From positions 27,961,521-28,025,520 of the forward strand of contig JAJKFL010000042.1 in NCBI GenBank assembly GCA_021186555.1: a stretch of 64,000 nt of DNA. The letters are read 5' to 3'. Source of the stretch: Reticulitermes speratus (Eukaryota; Arthropoda; Insecta; Blattodea; Rhinotermitidae). This document shows, piece after piece, positions 22,968 to 37,447 of this stretch (the first letter of the stretch is position 1; each line of letters starts with the position of its first letter). A model generated the notes under the pieces. The model was not told the origin of the DNA, ran no database searches, and saw nothing but the letters and a program-made list of their open reading frames with translations. The position numbers and the translations under genes were made by a program.

Positions 22968-25900
22968 CCGAGAAGAAACATTTGAAATTTTTAAGCGTTT
23001 TCAGCTTCTAAAACGCTGAATTCAAACAATTCTAACTTTAACCGTAAAAAAGAAAATTGTTTGTACTAAATTTAGGGAAGGTAAAACCCCAGTCTGTATA
23101 ATAGTTTTGTTTACATATGATGTCATTTCTTTGGTTTAAGTTGAAGTAAAAACGAATTTGCTGATTAAAGCTACATCAATTCTACTGACGTTACGAGTAA
23201 AAATTTTGTCTCATATGTTGAGTAATCAGAAAGAGTGAAAATACAACTATGGCGTTCTTTAGTATCTTGAAATAGGAATAATGGATTTGTGTACTAAAAT
23301 TTAGTTCTTAGACATAGACGTTCCGAGAAAACACATTTGAAATTTTCTAAGCGTTTTCAGCTTCTAAAACGCTGAATTGAAACAATTCTAACTTCAACCG
23401 TAAAATTGATTATTGTTTGTATAATTTAGGGAAAGGAAAACCCCAGTCTGTCTAATAGTTTTGTTTACATATGATGTCATTTCTTTGGTTTAAGTTGAAG
23501 TAAAAACGAACTTTGCTGATTAAGCTACATCAATTCAACTGACGTTACGAGTAAAAATTTTATGTCTCATATGTTTAGTAATCAGAAAGAGTGAAATACA
23601 TATATGGCGTTCTTTAGTTTCTTGACAATAGGAATAATGGATTTGTGTACTAAAATTTAGTTCTTAGACATTGACGATCCGAGAAAAGCATTTGAAATTT
23701 TATAGCGTTTCAGCTTCTAAAACGCTGAATTGAAACAATCTGACTTTAAACGTAAACAAGATTATTGTTTGTATAAATTTAGGGAAACTAAAACCCCAGT
23801 CTGTCTAATAGTTTGTTTCATATGATGTAATTTCTTTGGTTTAAGTTGAAGTAAAAACGAACTTTGCTGGATTAAAGCTTCATCAATTCTACTGACGTTA
23901 CGAGTAAAAATTTTATGACTCATATGTTGAGTAATCAGAAAGAGTGAAATACAACTATGGCGTTCTTTAGAATTTTGACAATAGGAATAATGGATTTGTG
24001 TACTAAAATTTAGTTCTTAGACATTGACGTTCCCGAGAAAACACATTTGAAATTTTTAAGCGTTTTCAGCTTCTAAAACGCTGAATTTGAAACAATTCTA
24101 TCTTTAACCGTAAACAAGATTATTGTTTGTATAAATTTAGGGAAAGGTAAAACCCCAGTCTGTCTAATAGTTTCGTTTACATATGATGTCATTTCTTTGG
24201 TTTAAGTTGAAGTAAAAACGAACTTTACTGATTAACGCTACATCAATTCTACTGACGTTACGAGTAAAAATATTGTCTCATATGTTGAGTAATCAGGAAG
24301 AGTGAAATACAACTGGCGTTCTTTAGTATCTTGACAATAGGAATAATCGATATTGTGTACTAAAATTTAGTTCTTAAACATTGACGTTCCGAGAAAACAC
24401 ATTTGAAATTTTTAAGCGTTTTCAGCTTCTAAAACGCTGAATTTAAACAATCTAACTTTAACCGTAAACAAGATTATTGTTTTTATAAATTTAGGGAAAG
24501 GTAAAACCCCAGTCTGTCTAATAGTTTGTTTACATATGATGTCATTTCTTTGGTTTAAGTTGAAGTAAAAACGAACTTTACTGATTAACGCTACATCAAT
24601 TCTACTGACGTTACGAGTAAAAATTATATGTCTCATATGTTGAGTAATCAGAAGAGTGAAATACAATATGGCGTTCTTTAGTATCTTGACAATAGGAATA
24701 ATGATATGTGTACTAAAATTTAGTTCTTAACTTTGACGTTCCGAGAAAACACATTTGAAATTTTTAAGCGTTTTCAGCTTCTAAAACCTGAATTTAAACA
24801 ATCTAACTTTAACCGTAAACAAGATTATGTTTTATAAAATTAGGGAAAGGTAAAACCCAGTCTGTCTAATAGTTTTCGTTTACATATGATGTCATTTCTT
24901 TGGTTTAAGTTGAAGTAAAAACGAACTTTACTGATTAACGCTACATCAATTCTACTGACGTTACGAGTAAAAATTTTATGTCTCATAGTTGAGTAATCAG
25001 AAAGAGTGAAATACCACTATGGCGTTCTTTAGTATTTTGACAATAGGAATAATGGATTTGTGTACTAAAATTTAGTTCTTAGACATTGACGTTCCGAGAA
25101 AACACATTTGAAATTTTTAAGCGTTTTCAGCTTCTAAAACGCTGAATTTAAACAATTCTAACTTTAACCGTAAACAAGATTATTGTTTGTATAAATTTAG
25201 GGAAAGGTAAAACCCAGTCTGTCTATTAGTTTCGTTTACATATGATGTCATTTTTTCGGTTAAGTTGAAGTAAAAACGAACTTTACTGATTAACGCTACA
25301 TCAATTCTACTGACGTATACGAGTAAAATATTTATGTCTCATATGTTGAGTAATCAGAAGAGTGAAATACAACTATGGCGTTCTTTAGTATTTTGACAAT
25401 AGGAATAATGGATTTGTGTACTAAAATTTAGTTCTTAGACATTGACGTTCCGAGAAAACACATTTGAAATTTTTAAGCGTTTTCAGCTTCTAAAACGTGG
25501 AATTTAAACAATTCTAACTTTAACCGTAAACAAGATTATTGTTTTGTTTGTATAAATTTAGGGAAAGGTAAAACCCCAGTCTGACTAATAGCTTTGTTAC
25601 ATATGATGTCATTTTTTGGTTTAAGTTGAAGTAAAACGAACTTTACTGATTAACGCTACATCAATTCTACTGTCGTTACGATTAAAATTATTGTCTCATA
25701 TGTTGAGTAATCAGAAAGAGTGAAATACAAGTTGGCGTTCTTTAGTATCTTGACAATAGGAATAATCGATATGTGTACTAAAATTTAGTTCTTAGACATT
25801 GACGTTCCGAGAAAACACATTTGAAATTTTTAAGCGTTTTCAGCTTCTAAAACGCTGAATTGAAACAATTCTATCTTTAACCGTAAACAAGATTATTGTT

Positions 25901-28900
25901 TTATAAATTTAGGGAAAGGTAAAAACCCAGTCTGTCTAATAGTTTTGTATACTATGATGTCACATCATTGGTTTAAGTTGAAGTAAAAACGAACTTTACT
26001 GATTAACGCTACATCAATTCTACTGACGTTACGAGTAAAAATTTTTCTCATATGTTGAGTAATCAGGAAGAGTGAAATACAACGTATGGCGTTTTTAGTA
26101 TCTTGACAATAGGAAAAATCGATATGTGTACTAAAATTTAGTTCTTAGACTTTGACGTTCAGAAAACACATTTGAAATTTTAAGCGTTTTCAGCTTCTAA
26201 AACGCTGAATTAAACAATTCTAACTTTAACGTATAAAGATTATTGTTTGTATAAATTTAGGGAAAGGTAAAACCCAGTCTGTCTAATAGTTTCGTTTACA
26301 TATGAGTAATTTTTTTATGAAGTTGAATAAACGAACTTTACTGATTAACGCTTCATCAATTCTACTGACGTACGATAAAAACTTTGTCTCATATGTTGAG
26401 TAATCAGAAAGAGTGAAATACAACTATGGCGTTCCTTTAGTATTTTGACAATAGGAATAAATGGATTTGTGTACTAAAATTTAGTTCTTAGACATTGACG
26501 TTCCGAGAAAACACATTTGAAATTTTTAAGCGTTTTCAGCTTCTAAAACGCTGAATTTAAACAATTCTAACTTTAACCGTAAACAAGATTATTGTTTGTA
26601 TAAATTTAGGGAAAGGTAAAACCCCAGTCTGTCTAATAGTTTGTTTACATATGATGTCATTTCTTTGGTTTAAGTTGAAGTAAAAACGAACTTTACTGAT
26701 TAACGCTACATCAATTCTACTGACGTTACGAGTAAAAAATTTTATGTCTCATATGTTGAGTAATCAGAAGAGTGAAATACAACTATGGCGTTCTTAGTAT
26801 TTTGACAATAGGAATAATGGATTTGTGTACTAAAATTTAGTTCTTAGACTTTGACGTTCCGAGAAAACACATTTGAAATTTTTAAGGTTTTCAGCTTCTA
26901 AAACGTGGAATTTAAACAATTCTAACTTTAACCGTAAACAAGTTATTGTTTTATAAATTTAGGGAAAGGTAAAACCCAGTCTGTCTAATAGTTTGTTTAC
27001 ATATGATGTCATTTCTTTGGTTTAAGTTGAAGTAAAAACGAATTCTACTGATTAACGTACATCAATTCTATGACGTTACGAGTAAAAATATTATTGTCTA
27101 TATGTTGAGTAATCAGAAAAGTGAAAAACAACGGCGATTCTTGGTATCTTTGACAATAGGAATAATGGATATGTGTACTAAAATTTAGTTTAGACATTGA
27201 CGTTCCGAGAAACACATTTGAAATTTTTAAGCGTTTCAGCTTCTAAAACGCTGAATTTAAACAATTCTAACTTTAACCGTAAACAAGATTATTGTTTGTA
27301 TAAATTTTAGGAAAGGTAAAACCCCAGTCTGTCTAATAGTTTTGTATACATATGATGTCATTTCTTTGGTTTAAGTTGAAGTAAAAACGAACTTTACTGA
27401 TTAACGCTACATCAATTCTACTGACGTTACGAGTAAAAATTTAGTCTCATATGTTGAGTAATCAGAAAGAGTGAAATACAACTATGGCGTTCTTTAGTAT
27501 TTTGACAATAGGAATAATGGATTTGTGTACTAAAATTTAGTTCTTAGACTTTGACGTTCCGAGAAAACACATTTGAAATTTTAAGCGTTTTCAGCTTCTA
27601 AAACGTGAATTTAAACAATTCTAACTTTAACCGTAAACAAGATTATTGTTTTTATAAATTAGGGAAAGGTAAAACCCCAGTCTTCTAATAGTTTCGTTTA
27701 CATATGATGTATTTCTTTGGTTTAAGTTAGAAAAGTTAAATTAAACGACTATATCACTGATTAAGATCAATCAAATTCTATGAGTTACGAACTAAGAAAA
27801 ATATGTCTACATATGTGTAGTAAGTAATCAGGAAGAGGTGAAATACAAACCTGATCCGGCTGTCTTTGTATCTTGACAAAGAGAATAATGGATATGTGTA
27901 CTAAAATTTAGTTCTTAGACATTGACGTTCCGAGAAAACACATTTGAAATTTTTAAGCGTTTTCAGCTTCTAAAACGCTGAATTTAAACAATTCTAACTT
28001 TAACCGTAAACAAGATTATTGTTTGTATAAATTTAGGGAAAGGTAAAACCCCAGTCCTGTCTAATAGTTTTGTTTACATATGATGTCATTTCTTTTGGTT
28101 TAAGTTGAAGTAAAAACGAACTTTGCTGATTAAAGCTACATCAATTCTACTGACGTTACGAGTAAAAATATTATGTCTCATATGTTGAGTAATCAGAAAG
28201 AGTGAAATACAACTATGGCGTTTCTTTAGTATCTTGACAATAGGAATAATGGATATGTGTACTAAAATTTAGTTCTTAGACATTGACGTTCCGAGAAAAC
28301 ACATTTGAAATTTTTAACGTTTTCAGCTTCTAAAACGCTGAATTAAACAATTCTAACTTTAACCGTAAACAAGATTATTGTTTTATAAATTTAGGGAAAG
28401 GTAAAACCCCAGTCTGTCTAATAGTTTTGTTTACATATGATGTCATTTCTTTGGTTTAAGTTTGAAGTAAAAACGAACTTTACTGATTAACGCTACATCA
28501 ATTCTACTGACGTTACGAGTAAAAATTTGTCTCATATGTTGAGTAATCAGAAGAGTGAAATACAACTATGGCGTTCTTTAGTATCTTGACAATAGGAATA
28601 ATGATATGTGTACTAAAATTTAGTTCTTAGACATTGACGTTCCGAGAAAACACATTTGAAATTTTTAAGCGTTTTCAGCTTCTAAAACGCTGAATTAAAC
28701 AATTCTAACTTTAACCGTAAACAAGATTATTGTTTGTATAAATTTAGGGAAAGGTAAAACCCCAGTCTGTCTAATAGTTTGTTTACATATGATGTCATTT
28801 CTTTGGTTTAAGTTGAAGTAAAAACGAACTTTAGCTGATTAACGCTACATCAATTCTACTGACGTTACGAGTAAAAATTTATGTCTCATATGTTGAGTAA

Positions 28901-31900
28901 TCAGAAAGAGTGAAATACAACTATGGCGTTTTTAGTATCTTGACAATAGGAATAATGGATTTGTGTACTAAAATTTAGTTCTTAGACATGACGTTCCGAG
29001 AAAACACATTTGAAATTTTTAAGCGTTTTCAGCTTCTAAAACGTGAATTAAACAATTCTAACTTTAACCGTAAACAAGATTATTGTTTGTATAAATTTAG
29101 GGTAAGGTAAAACCCAGTCTGTCTAATAGTTTGTTTACATATGATGTCATTTCTTTGGTTTAAGTTGAAGTAAAAACGAACTTTGCTGATTAAAGCTACA
29201 TCAATATCTACTCACGTTACGAGTAAAAATATTTGTCTCATATGTTGAGTAATCAGAAAGAGTGAAATACAACTTATGGCGTTCTTTAGTATCTTGACAA
29301 TAGGAATAATGGATATGTGTACTAAAATTTAGTTCTTAGACATTTGACGTTCCGAGAAACACATTTGAAAAATTTTAAGCGTTTCAGCTTCTAAAACGTG
29401 GGAATTTAAACAATTCTAACTTTAACCGTAAACAAGATTATTGTTTGTATAAATTTAGGGAAAGGTAAAACCCCAGTCTGTCTAATAGTTTTGTATAAAT
29501 ATGATGTCATTTCATTTGGTTTAAGTTGAAGTAAAAACGAACTTTGCTGATTAAAGCTACATAATATCTACCCACCTTACGAGTAAAAATATTGTGTCTC
29601 ATATGTTGAGGAATCAGAAAGAGTGAAATACAACTATGGCGTTCTTTAGTATCTTGACAATAGGAATAATGGATACGTGTACTAAAATTTAGTTCTTAGA
29701 CATAGACGTTCCGAGAAAACTCATTTGAAATTTTTAAGCGTTTTCAGGTTCCAAAACGTTGAATTTTAACAATTCTAACTTTAACCGTAAACAAGATTAT
29801 TGTTTGTATAAATTTAGGGTAAGGTAAAACCCGAACCTGTCTAATAGTTTTGTATACATATGATGTCATTTCATTGGTTTAAGTTGTAGTAAAAACGATC
29901 TTTGCTGATTAAAGCTACATAATATCTACCCCCTTACGAGTAAAAATATTGTGTCTGATATGTTGAGGAATCAGAAAGAGTGAAATACAATTATGGCGTT
30001 CTTTAGTATCTTGACAATAGGAATAATGGATACGTGTACTAAAATTTAGTTCTGATACATAGACGTTCCGAGAAAAACACATTTGAAATTTTTAAGCGTT
30101 TTCAGCTTCTAAAACGCTGAATTGAAACAATTCTAACTTTAACCGTAAACAAGATTATTGTTTCTATAAATTTAGGGAAAGGTAAAACCTGAGTCTGACT
30201 AATAGTGTTGTATACATATGATGTCATTTCTTTGGTTTAAGTTGAAGTAAAAACGAACTTTGCTGATTAAAGCTACATAATATCTACCCCGTTACGAGTA
30301 AAATATTGTGTCTCATATGTTGAGGAATCAAAAGAGTGAAATACAAACTATGGGGTTCATTAGTATCTTGACAATATAATAATGGATACGTGTACTAAAA
30401 TTTAGTTCTCAGACATGGACGTTCCGAGAAAACACATTTGAAATTTTTAAGCGTTTTCAGCTTACAAATCGTTGAAATTTAACAATTCTAACTTTAACCG
30501 TAAACAAGATTATTGTTTGTATAAATTTAGGGTAAGGTAAAACCCGAGCTGTCTAATAGTTTTGTATACATATGATGTCATTTCATTGGTTTAAGTTGAA
30601 GTAAAAACGAACTTTGCTGATTAAAGCTACATAATATCTACCCCCTTACGAGTAAAAATTTGTTCTCATATGTTGAGATCAGAAGAGTGAAATACAACTA
30701 TGGCGTTCTTTGACTGACATAGGAATAATGGATACGTGTACTAAAATTTAGTTTTAGCATAGACGTTCCGAGAAACCATTTGAATTTTTAAGCGTTTTCA
30801 GCTTCAAAACGTGAATTAACAATTCTAACTTTAACCGTAACAAGATTATTGTTTTATAATTGGAAGGTAAAACCCGAGCTGTTAATAGTGTTGTATACAT
30901 ATGATGTCATTTCTTGGTTTAAGTTGAAGTAAAACGAACTTTGCTGATTAAAGCTACATAATATCTACCCCTTACGAGTAAAAATATTGTGTCTCATATG
31001 TGAGGAATCAAAAGAGTGAAATACAACTATGGGTTCTTAGTATCTTGACAATAGGAATAATGGATACGTGTACTAAAATTTAGTTCTAGACATGGACGTT
31101 CCGAGAAACCATTTGAAATTTTTAAGCGTTTCAGCTTCAAAACGTTGAATTTTAAAATTCTAACTTAACCGTAAACAAGATTATTGTTTTATAAATTTAG
31201 GGAAGGAAACCGAGCCTGTCTAATAGTTTTGTTACATATGATGTCATTTCATGGTTTAAGTTGAAGTAAAACGACTTGCTGATTAAAGCTACATAATATC
31301 TACCCCCTTACGAGTAAAATATTGTGTCTCATATGTTGAGGAATCAGAAAGAGTGAATACAATATGGTTCTTAGTATCTTGACAATAGGAATAATGGATA
31401 CGTGTACTAAAATTTAGTTCTAGACATAGACGTTCCGAGAAACCATTTGAAATTTTTAAGCGTTTTCAGCTTCAAAACGTGAATTAACAATTCTAACTTT
31501 AAACCGTAAACAGATTATTGTTTTATAAATTTAGGGAAAGTAAACCCGAGCTGTCTAATAGTTTGTATCATTTGATGTCATTTCTTGGTTTAAGTTGAAG
31601 TAAACGACTTTGCTGATTAAAGCTACATAATTCTACTTACGATAAATTTTCTCATATGTTGGGAATCAAAGAGTGAAATACAACTATGGCGTTCTTTATA
31701 TTTGACAATAGGAATAATGGATGTGTACTAAAATTTAGTTCTTAACATGACGTTCCGAAAAACACATTTGAAATTTTAAGCGTTTTCAGCTTCAAAACGT
31801 GAATTAACAATTCTAACTTTAACGTAAACAAGATTATTGTTTATAAATTTAGGGAAAGGAAAACCAGCTGTCTAATAGTGTTTACATATGATGTCATTTC

Positions 31901-33594
31901 TTGGTTTAATTGAAGTAAAACGAACTTTCTGATTAAGCTAATAATATTACCCTTAGAGTAAAAATTTTGTCTCATATGTTGAGGAATCAGAAAGATGAAA
32001 TCAATATGGGTTCTTTAGTTCTTCAATAGGAATAATGGATAGTGTACTAAAATTTAGTCTAGACATGACGTTCCGAAAAACCATTTGAAATTTAAGCGTT
32101 TAGCTTCAAACGTGAATTAACAATTCTAACTTTAACGTAAACAGATTTTGTTTTATAAATTTAGGGAAGGTAAAACCAGTCGTCTAATAGTTTGTTACTA
32201 TGATGTCATTTCTTTGGTTTAAGTTGAATAAAAACGAACTTTCTGATTAAAGCTACATAATATCTACCCTTACGAGTAAAATTTTGTCTCATAGTTGAGT
32301 AAAAGAGGTGAATAACTATGGTTCTTTAGTATCTTGACAATAGGAATAATGGATACGTGTACTAAAATTTAGTTCTTAGACATGACGTTCCGAGAAACAC
32401 ATTTGAAATTTTTAAGCGTTTTCAGCTTCCAAAACGTTGAATTTAACAATTCTAACTTTAACCGTTAAACAAGATTATTGTTTGTATAAATTTAGGGTAA
32501 GGTAAAACCCGAGCCTGTCTAATAGTTTTGTATACATATGATGTCATTTCTTGGTTTAAGTTGAAGTAAAAACGAACTTTGCTGATTAAAGCTACATAAT
32601 ATCTACCCCCTTACGAGTAAAAATATTGTGTCTCATATGTTGAGGAATCAGAAAGAGTGAAATACAACTATGGCGTTCTTTAGTATCTTGACAATAGGAA
32701 TAATGGATACGTGTACTAAAATTTAGTTCTAGACATAGACGTTCCGAGAAAACACATTTGAAATTTTTAAGCGTTTTCAGCTTCAAAACGTTGAATTGAA
32801 ACAATTCTAACTTTAACCGTAAACAAGATTATTGTTTCTATAAATTTAGGGAAGGAAAACCCGGCCCTTTTAATAGTTTGATACATAGATTCATTTTGGG
32901 TTTTAATTGAAGTAAAAACGAAATTTCTGATTTTAAAACAAAAAATATCTACCCCCCTAAGATAAAAATTTTCTCAAATTTTAGGAATCAGAAAGAGGAA
33001 AAACAATAGGCGTCTTTTTGTATCTTTACAATAGGAATAAGGGGTACGTGTACAAAATTTAGCTTACCCTAGACGTTCCGAGAAAACCATTTAAATTTTT
33101 AAGCGTTTTCATTCAAAAAAAGTTTAATTTTAACAATTTTAAAAATTAACGAAAACAAGATTATTTGTTTTAAAAATTTTGGGAAAAGGGAAAACCCGAG
33201 CCGCTAAAGTTTGTAACATATGATGTCATTTTTTTGGTTTAATTTGAAAAAAACGACTTTGCTGAAAAGCTACATAATTCTACCCCCCTTACGAGTAAAA
33301 AATTTGTGTCTCAAGTTTGAGAAAAAAAGGAAATCAACTATGGGTTCTTTAGTACTTGACAAAAGGAAAAAGGATACGTGAAAAAAAATTTTTTTCAAAT
33401 TGACGTTTCCCAGAAAACACATTTTAAATTTTAACGTTCAGCTTCAAAAATGAATTTTAACAATTCTAACTTTAAAAACCCAAACAAGTTTTTTGTTTTT
33501 ATAAATTTTTGGGGAAAAGGAAAACCGATCTAATAGTTTGTTACATAGATGTCATTTCTTTTTTTAAGTTAAGAAAACGAACTTTTTTGATTAA

Positions 33595-33694
33595 NNNNNN
33601 NNNNNNNNNNNNNNNNNNNNNNNNNNNNNNNNNNNNNNNNNNNNNNNNNNNNNNNNNNNNNNNNNNNNNNNNNNNNNNNNNNNNNNNNNNNNNN
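33595..33694. other. Assembly gap of 100 N
   Basis: Exactly 100 undefined bases inside the satellite. The flanks, especially 30660-33594, are unusually poor in full-length monomers and rich in single-base losses. The true array length here is unknown. Confidence 0.99.
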
Positions 33695-35184
33695 AATTAA
33701 AACGAACTTTGCTGATTAAAGCTACATAATATCTACCCCCGTTACGAGTAAAAATATTGTGTCTCATTTGTTGAGGAATCAAAAAGAGTGAAATACAACT
33801 ATGGTGTTCTTTAGTATCTTGACAATAGGAATAATGGATACGTGTACTAAAATTTAGTTCTCAGACATGGACGTTCCGAGAAAACACATTTGAAATTTTT
33901 AAGCGTTTTCAGCTTCTAAATCTCTGAATTGAAACAATTCTAACTTTAACCGTAAACAAGATTATTGTTTGTATAAATTTAGGGAAATGTAAAACCCGAG
34001 TCTGTCCAATAGTTTTGTTACATATGATGTCATTTCTTTGGTTTCAGTTGAAGTAAACACGATCTTTGCTGATTAAAGCTTCATATTATCTACCACCCTT
34101 ACGAGTAAAAATATTGTCTCATATGTTGAGGAATCAGAAAGAGTGAAATACAACTATGGGGATCGTTAGTATCTTGACAATAGGAATAAAGGATACGTGT
34201 ACTAAAATTTAGTTCTTAGACATAGACGTTCCGAGAAAACACATTTGAAATTTTTAAGCGATTTCAGCTTCCAAAACGTTGAATTGAAACAATTCTATCT
34301 TTAACCGTAAACAAGAATATTGTTTGTATAAATTTAGAATAAGGTAAAACCCGAGCCTGTCTATTAGTTTTGTATACATATGATGTCATTTCAATGGTTT
34401 AAGTTGAAGTAAAAACGAACTTTGCTGATTAAAGCTACATAATATCTAACCCCCTTACGAGTAAAAATATTGTGTCTCATATGTAGAGGAATCAGAATGA
34501 GTGAAATACAACTATTTCGTTCTTTAGTATCTTGACAATAGGAATAATGGATACGTGTACTAATATTTAGTTCTTAGACATAGACGTTCCGAGAAAACTC
34601 ATTTGAAATTTTTAAGCGTTTTCAGCTTCTAAAACGCTGAATTGAAACAATTCTAACTGTAAACGTAAACAAGATTATTGTTTCTACAAATTTAGGGTAA
34701 GGTAAAACCCGAGTCTGTCTAATAGTATTGTATACATATGGTGTCATTTCTTTGGTTTAAGTTGAAGTAAAAACGAACTTTACTGATTAACGCTACATCA
34801 GTTTACTGACGTAACGAGTAAAAATTTTATTTCTCATATGTTGAGTAATCAGTAAGAGTGAAATACAACTATGGCGTTTTTTAGTATTTTGACAATAGGA
34901 ATAATGGATTTGTGTACTAAAATTATTTCTTAGACTTTGACGTTCCGAGAAAACACATTTAAAATTTTTAAACGTTTTCAGCTTCTAAAACGTGGAATTT
35001 AAACAATTCTAACTTTATCCGTAATAAAGATTATTGTTTTTATAAATTTAGGGAAAGGTAAACCCCAGTCTGTCTAATAGTTTCGTTTACATATGATGTC
35101 ATTTCTTTGGTTTAAGTTGAGGAAAAACGAATTTTGCAAATTAAAGCTACGTAATATCCACTGACGATATGAGTCAAACAAATA

Positions 35185-35340
35185 TTTTGAGGTACTAAAC
35201 CTAACTGGACTCGAAGAAGATCCTCTACACAATGTGACAACCGTAATAAAAGTCACTAACAGTGAACCCCCTGTTGTATTAGCAAACCACTAAAACACAA
35301 AACCCTGATCCCACCGCTGACACCATTTGTGTATTGGTAA
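35185..35340 (-). pseudogene. Captured Gypsy-type leader fragment, copy 5 (truncated)
   Basis: Only the leader and primer-binding-like end remain, from about tgaggtactaaacctaactg to accatttgtgtattgg. The gag codons are absent. It joins satellite at the same point as the other copies, although it is about 13 kb from its nearest relative. Confidence 0.65.
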
Positions 35341-37447
35341 AGAGGAATAATTGATATGTGTACTAAGATTTTGTTGTTAGACACTGACGTTCCGAGAAAA
35401 AAAATTTGAAATTTTTAAGCGTTTTCATCTTCTAAAACGCTGAATTTAAACAATTCTATTTTTAACCGTTAACAAGATTATTGTTTGTATAAATTTAGGG
35501 AAAGGTTAAACCCCAGTCTGTCTAATAGTTTTGTATACATATGATGTCATTTCTTTGGTTTAATTTGAAGTAAATACGAACTTTGCTGATTAAAGCTACA
35601 TCAATTCTACTGACGTTACGAGTAAAAATTTTTTCTCATATGTTGTGTAATCAGAAAGAGTGAAATACAACTATGGAGTTCTTTAGTTTCTTGACAATAG
35701 GAATAGTCGATATGTGTACTAAAATTTAGTTCATAGACACTGACGTTCCGATAAAACACATTCGAAATTTGTAAGCGTTTTCAGCTTCTAAAACGCTGAA
35801 ATTAAACAATTCTAATTTTAACCGTTAACAACATTATTGATGTATAAATTTAGCGAAAGGTAAAACCCCAGTCTGTCTAATAGTTTTGTATACATATGAT
35901 GTCATTTCTTTGGTTTAAGTTGAAGTAAAGACGAACTTTGCTGATTAAAGCTACATCAATTCTACTGACGTTAAGAGTAAAAATTTTATGTCTCATATGT
36001 TGTGTAATCAGAAAGAGTGAAATACAACTATGGCGTTCTTTAGTATTTTGACAATAGGAATAATGGATTTGTGTACTAAAATTTAGTTCTTAGACTTTGA
36101 CGTTCCGAGAAAACACATTTCAAATTTTTAAGCTTTTTCAGCTTCTATAACGCTGAATTTAAACAATTCTAACTTTAACCTTTAACAAGATTATTGTTTG
36201 TATAAATTTAGGGAAAGGTAAAACCCCAGTCTGTCTAATAGTTTTGTATACATATGATGTCATTTCTTTGGTTTAAGTTGAAGTAAAAACGAACTTTGTT
36301 GACTAAAGCTCTATCAATTCTACTGACGTTACGAGTTAAAATATTGTCTCATATGTTGAGTAATCTGATAGAGTGAAATGCAAGTCTGGCGTTCTTTAGT
36401 ATCTTGACAATAGAAATAATCGATATGTGTACTAAAATTTAGTTCTTATACATTGACGTTCCGAGAAAACACATTTAAAATTTTTAAGCATTTTCAGCTT
36501 CTAAAACGCTGAATTTAAACAATTCTAACTTTAACCATAACAAGATTATTGTTTGCATAAATTTAGGGAAAGGTAAAGCCCCAGTCTGTCTAATAGTTTC
36601 GTTTACATATGATGTCATTTCTTTGGTTTAAGTTGAAGTAAAAACGAACTTTGCTGATTAAAGCTGTATCAATTCTACTGACGTTACGAGTAGAATTATT
36701 TTCTCATATGTTGACTAATCAGATAGAGTGAAATACATGTCTGGCGTTCTTTAGTAACCTGACATTAGGAATAATCGGTATGTGTACTAAAATTTAGTTC
36801 TTAGACATTGACGTTCCGAGAAAACACATTTAAAATTTTTAAGCATTTTCAGCTTCTAAAACGCTGAATTTAAACAATTCTAACTTTAACCGTAAACAAG
36901 ATTATTGTTTGTATAAATTTAGGGAAACGTAAAACCCCAGTCTGTCTAATAGTTTCATTTACATATGATGTCATTTCTTTGGTTTAAGTTGAAGTAAAAA
37001 CGAACTTTACTGATATACGCTACATCAATTCTACTGACGTTAGGAGTAAAAATTTTATGTCTCATATGTTGAGTATTCAGAAATAGTGAAATATAACTAT
37101 GGCGTTCTTTAGTATTTTGAAAATATGGATAATGGATTTGTGTACTAAAATTTAGTTCTTAGACTTTGACGTTCCGAGAAAACACATTTGAAATTTTAAG
37201 CGTTTTCAGCTTCTAAAACGCTGAATTTAAACAATTCTAACTTTAACCTTTAGCGGCCGGACTTATTTCTCAGCTTTGCCCTTTAAATCGAAATAAGTGG
37301 CCTACTTTACGGCACAATACCTGTGTGATCGGTTCTGCGGTCCCCGCGTTGGCCGTTTAAACTTTTGCGCATTCGTTAGAAAAACTTTAATATTATTTTA
37401 TCTTTAAGAGATAAAATTGTGGAATTACTTCCATTTTGTAGAAAATG

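Larger units (their letters stand above)
11538..37246. repeat. Satellite array, ~357-bp AT-rich monomer
   Basis: A head-to-tail tandem array of about 25.7 kb. Successive tatgatgtcat landmarks at 12821, 13179, 13535, 13890 and 14249 give spacings of 358, 356, 355 and 359 bp. Conserved blocks include gagtgaaatacaactatggc, tagtatcttgacaatagg and tgacgttccgagaaaacac. Dividing length by period gives roughly 65-70 monomers. At least three subfamilies follow one another: caaattaaagctacat (mainly 11.5-22.6 kb), actttactgattaacgctac (about 23-29 kb) and taatatctaccccc (about 29.5-34.7 kb), then the second type again. Longer-range repeats exist: nearly identical monomers lie at 13890 and 15676 (1786 bp, five periods). 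It has no coding capacity; recurrent short minus-strand frames are passengers of the monomer. Confidence 0.95.

Noticed and set aside
12865..35256. Many 60-100 codon minus-strand frames in the satellite sharing NIFTRNVSRIDVA-like and HSCISLFLITQ-like segments
   Set aside because: They are the same stretch of the tandem monomer read repeatedly; frames open and close with random indels and show no codon constraint.
11538..37246. CRISPR-like or telomeric interpretation of the long array
   Set aside because: Monomers of ~357 bp without short-repeat and spacer structure, and no TTAGG runs; it is an ordinary animal satellite in form.
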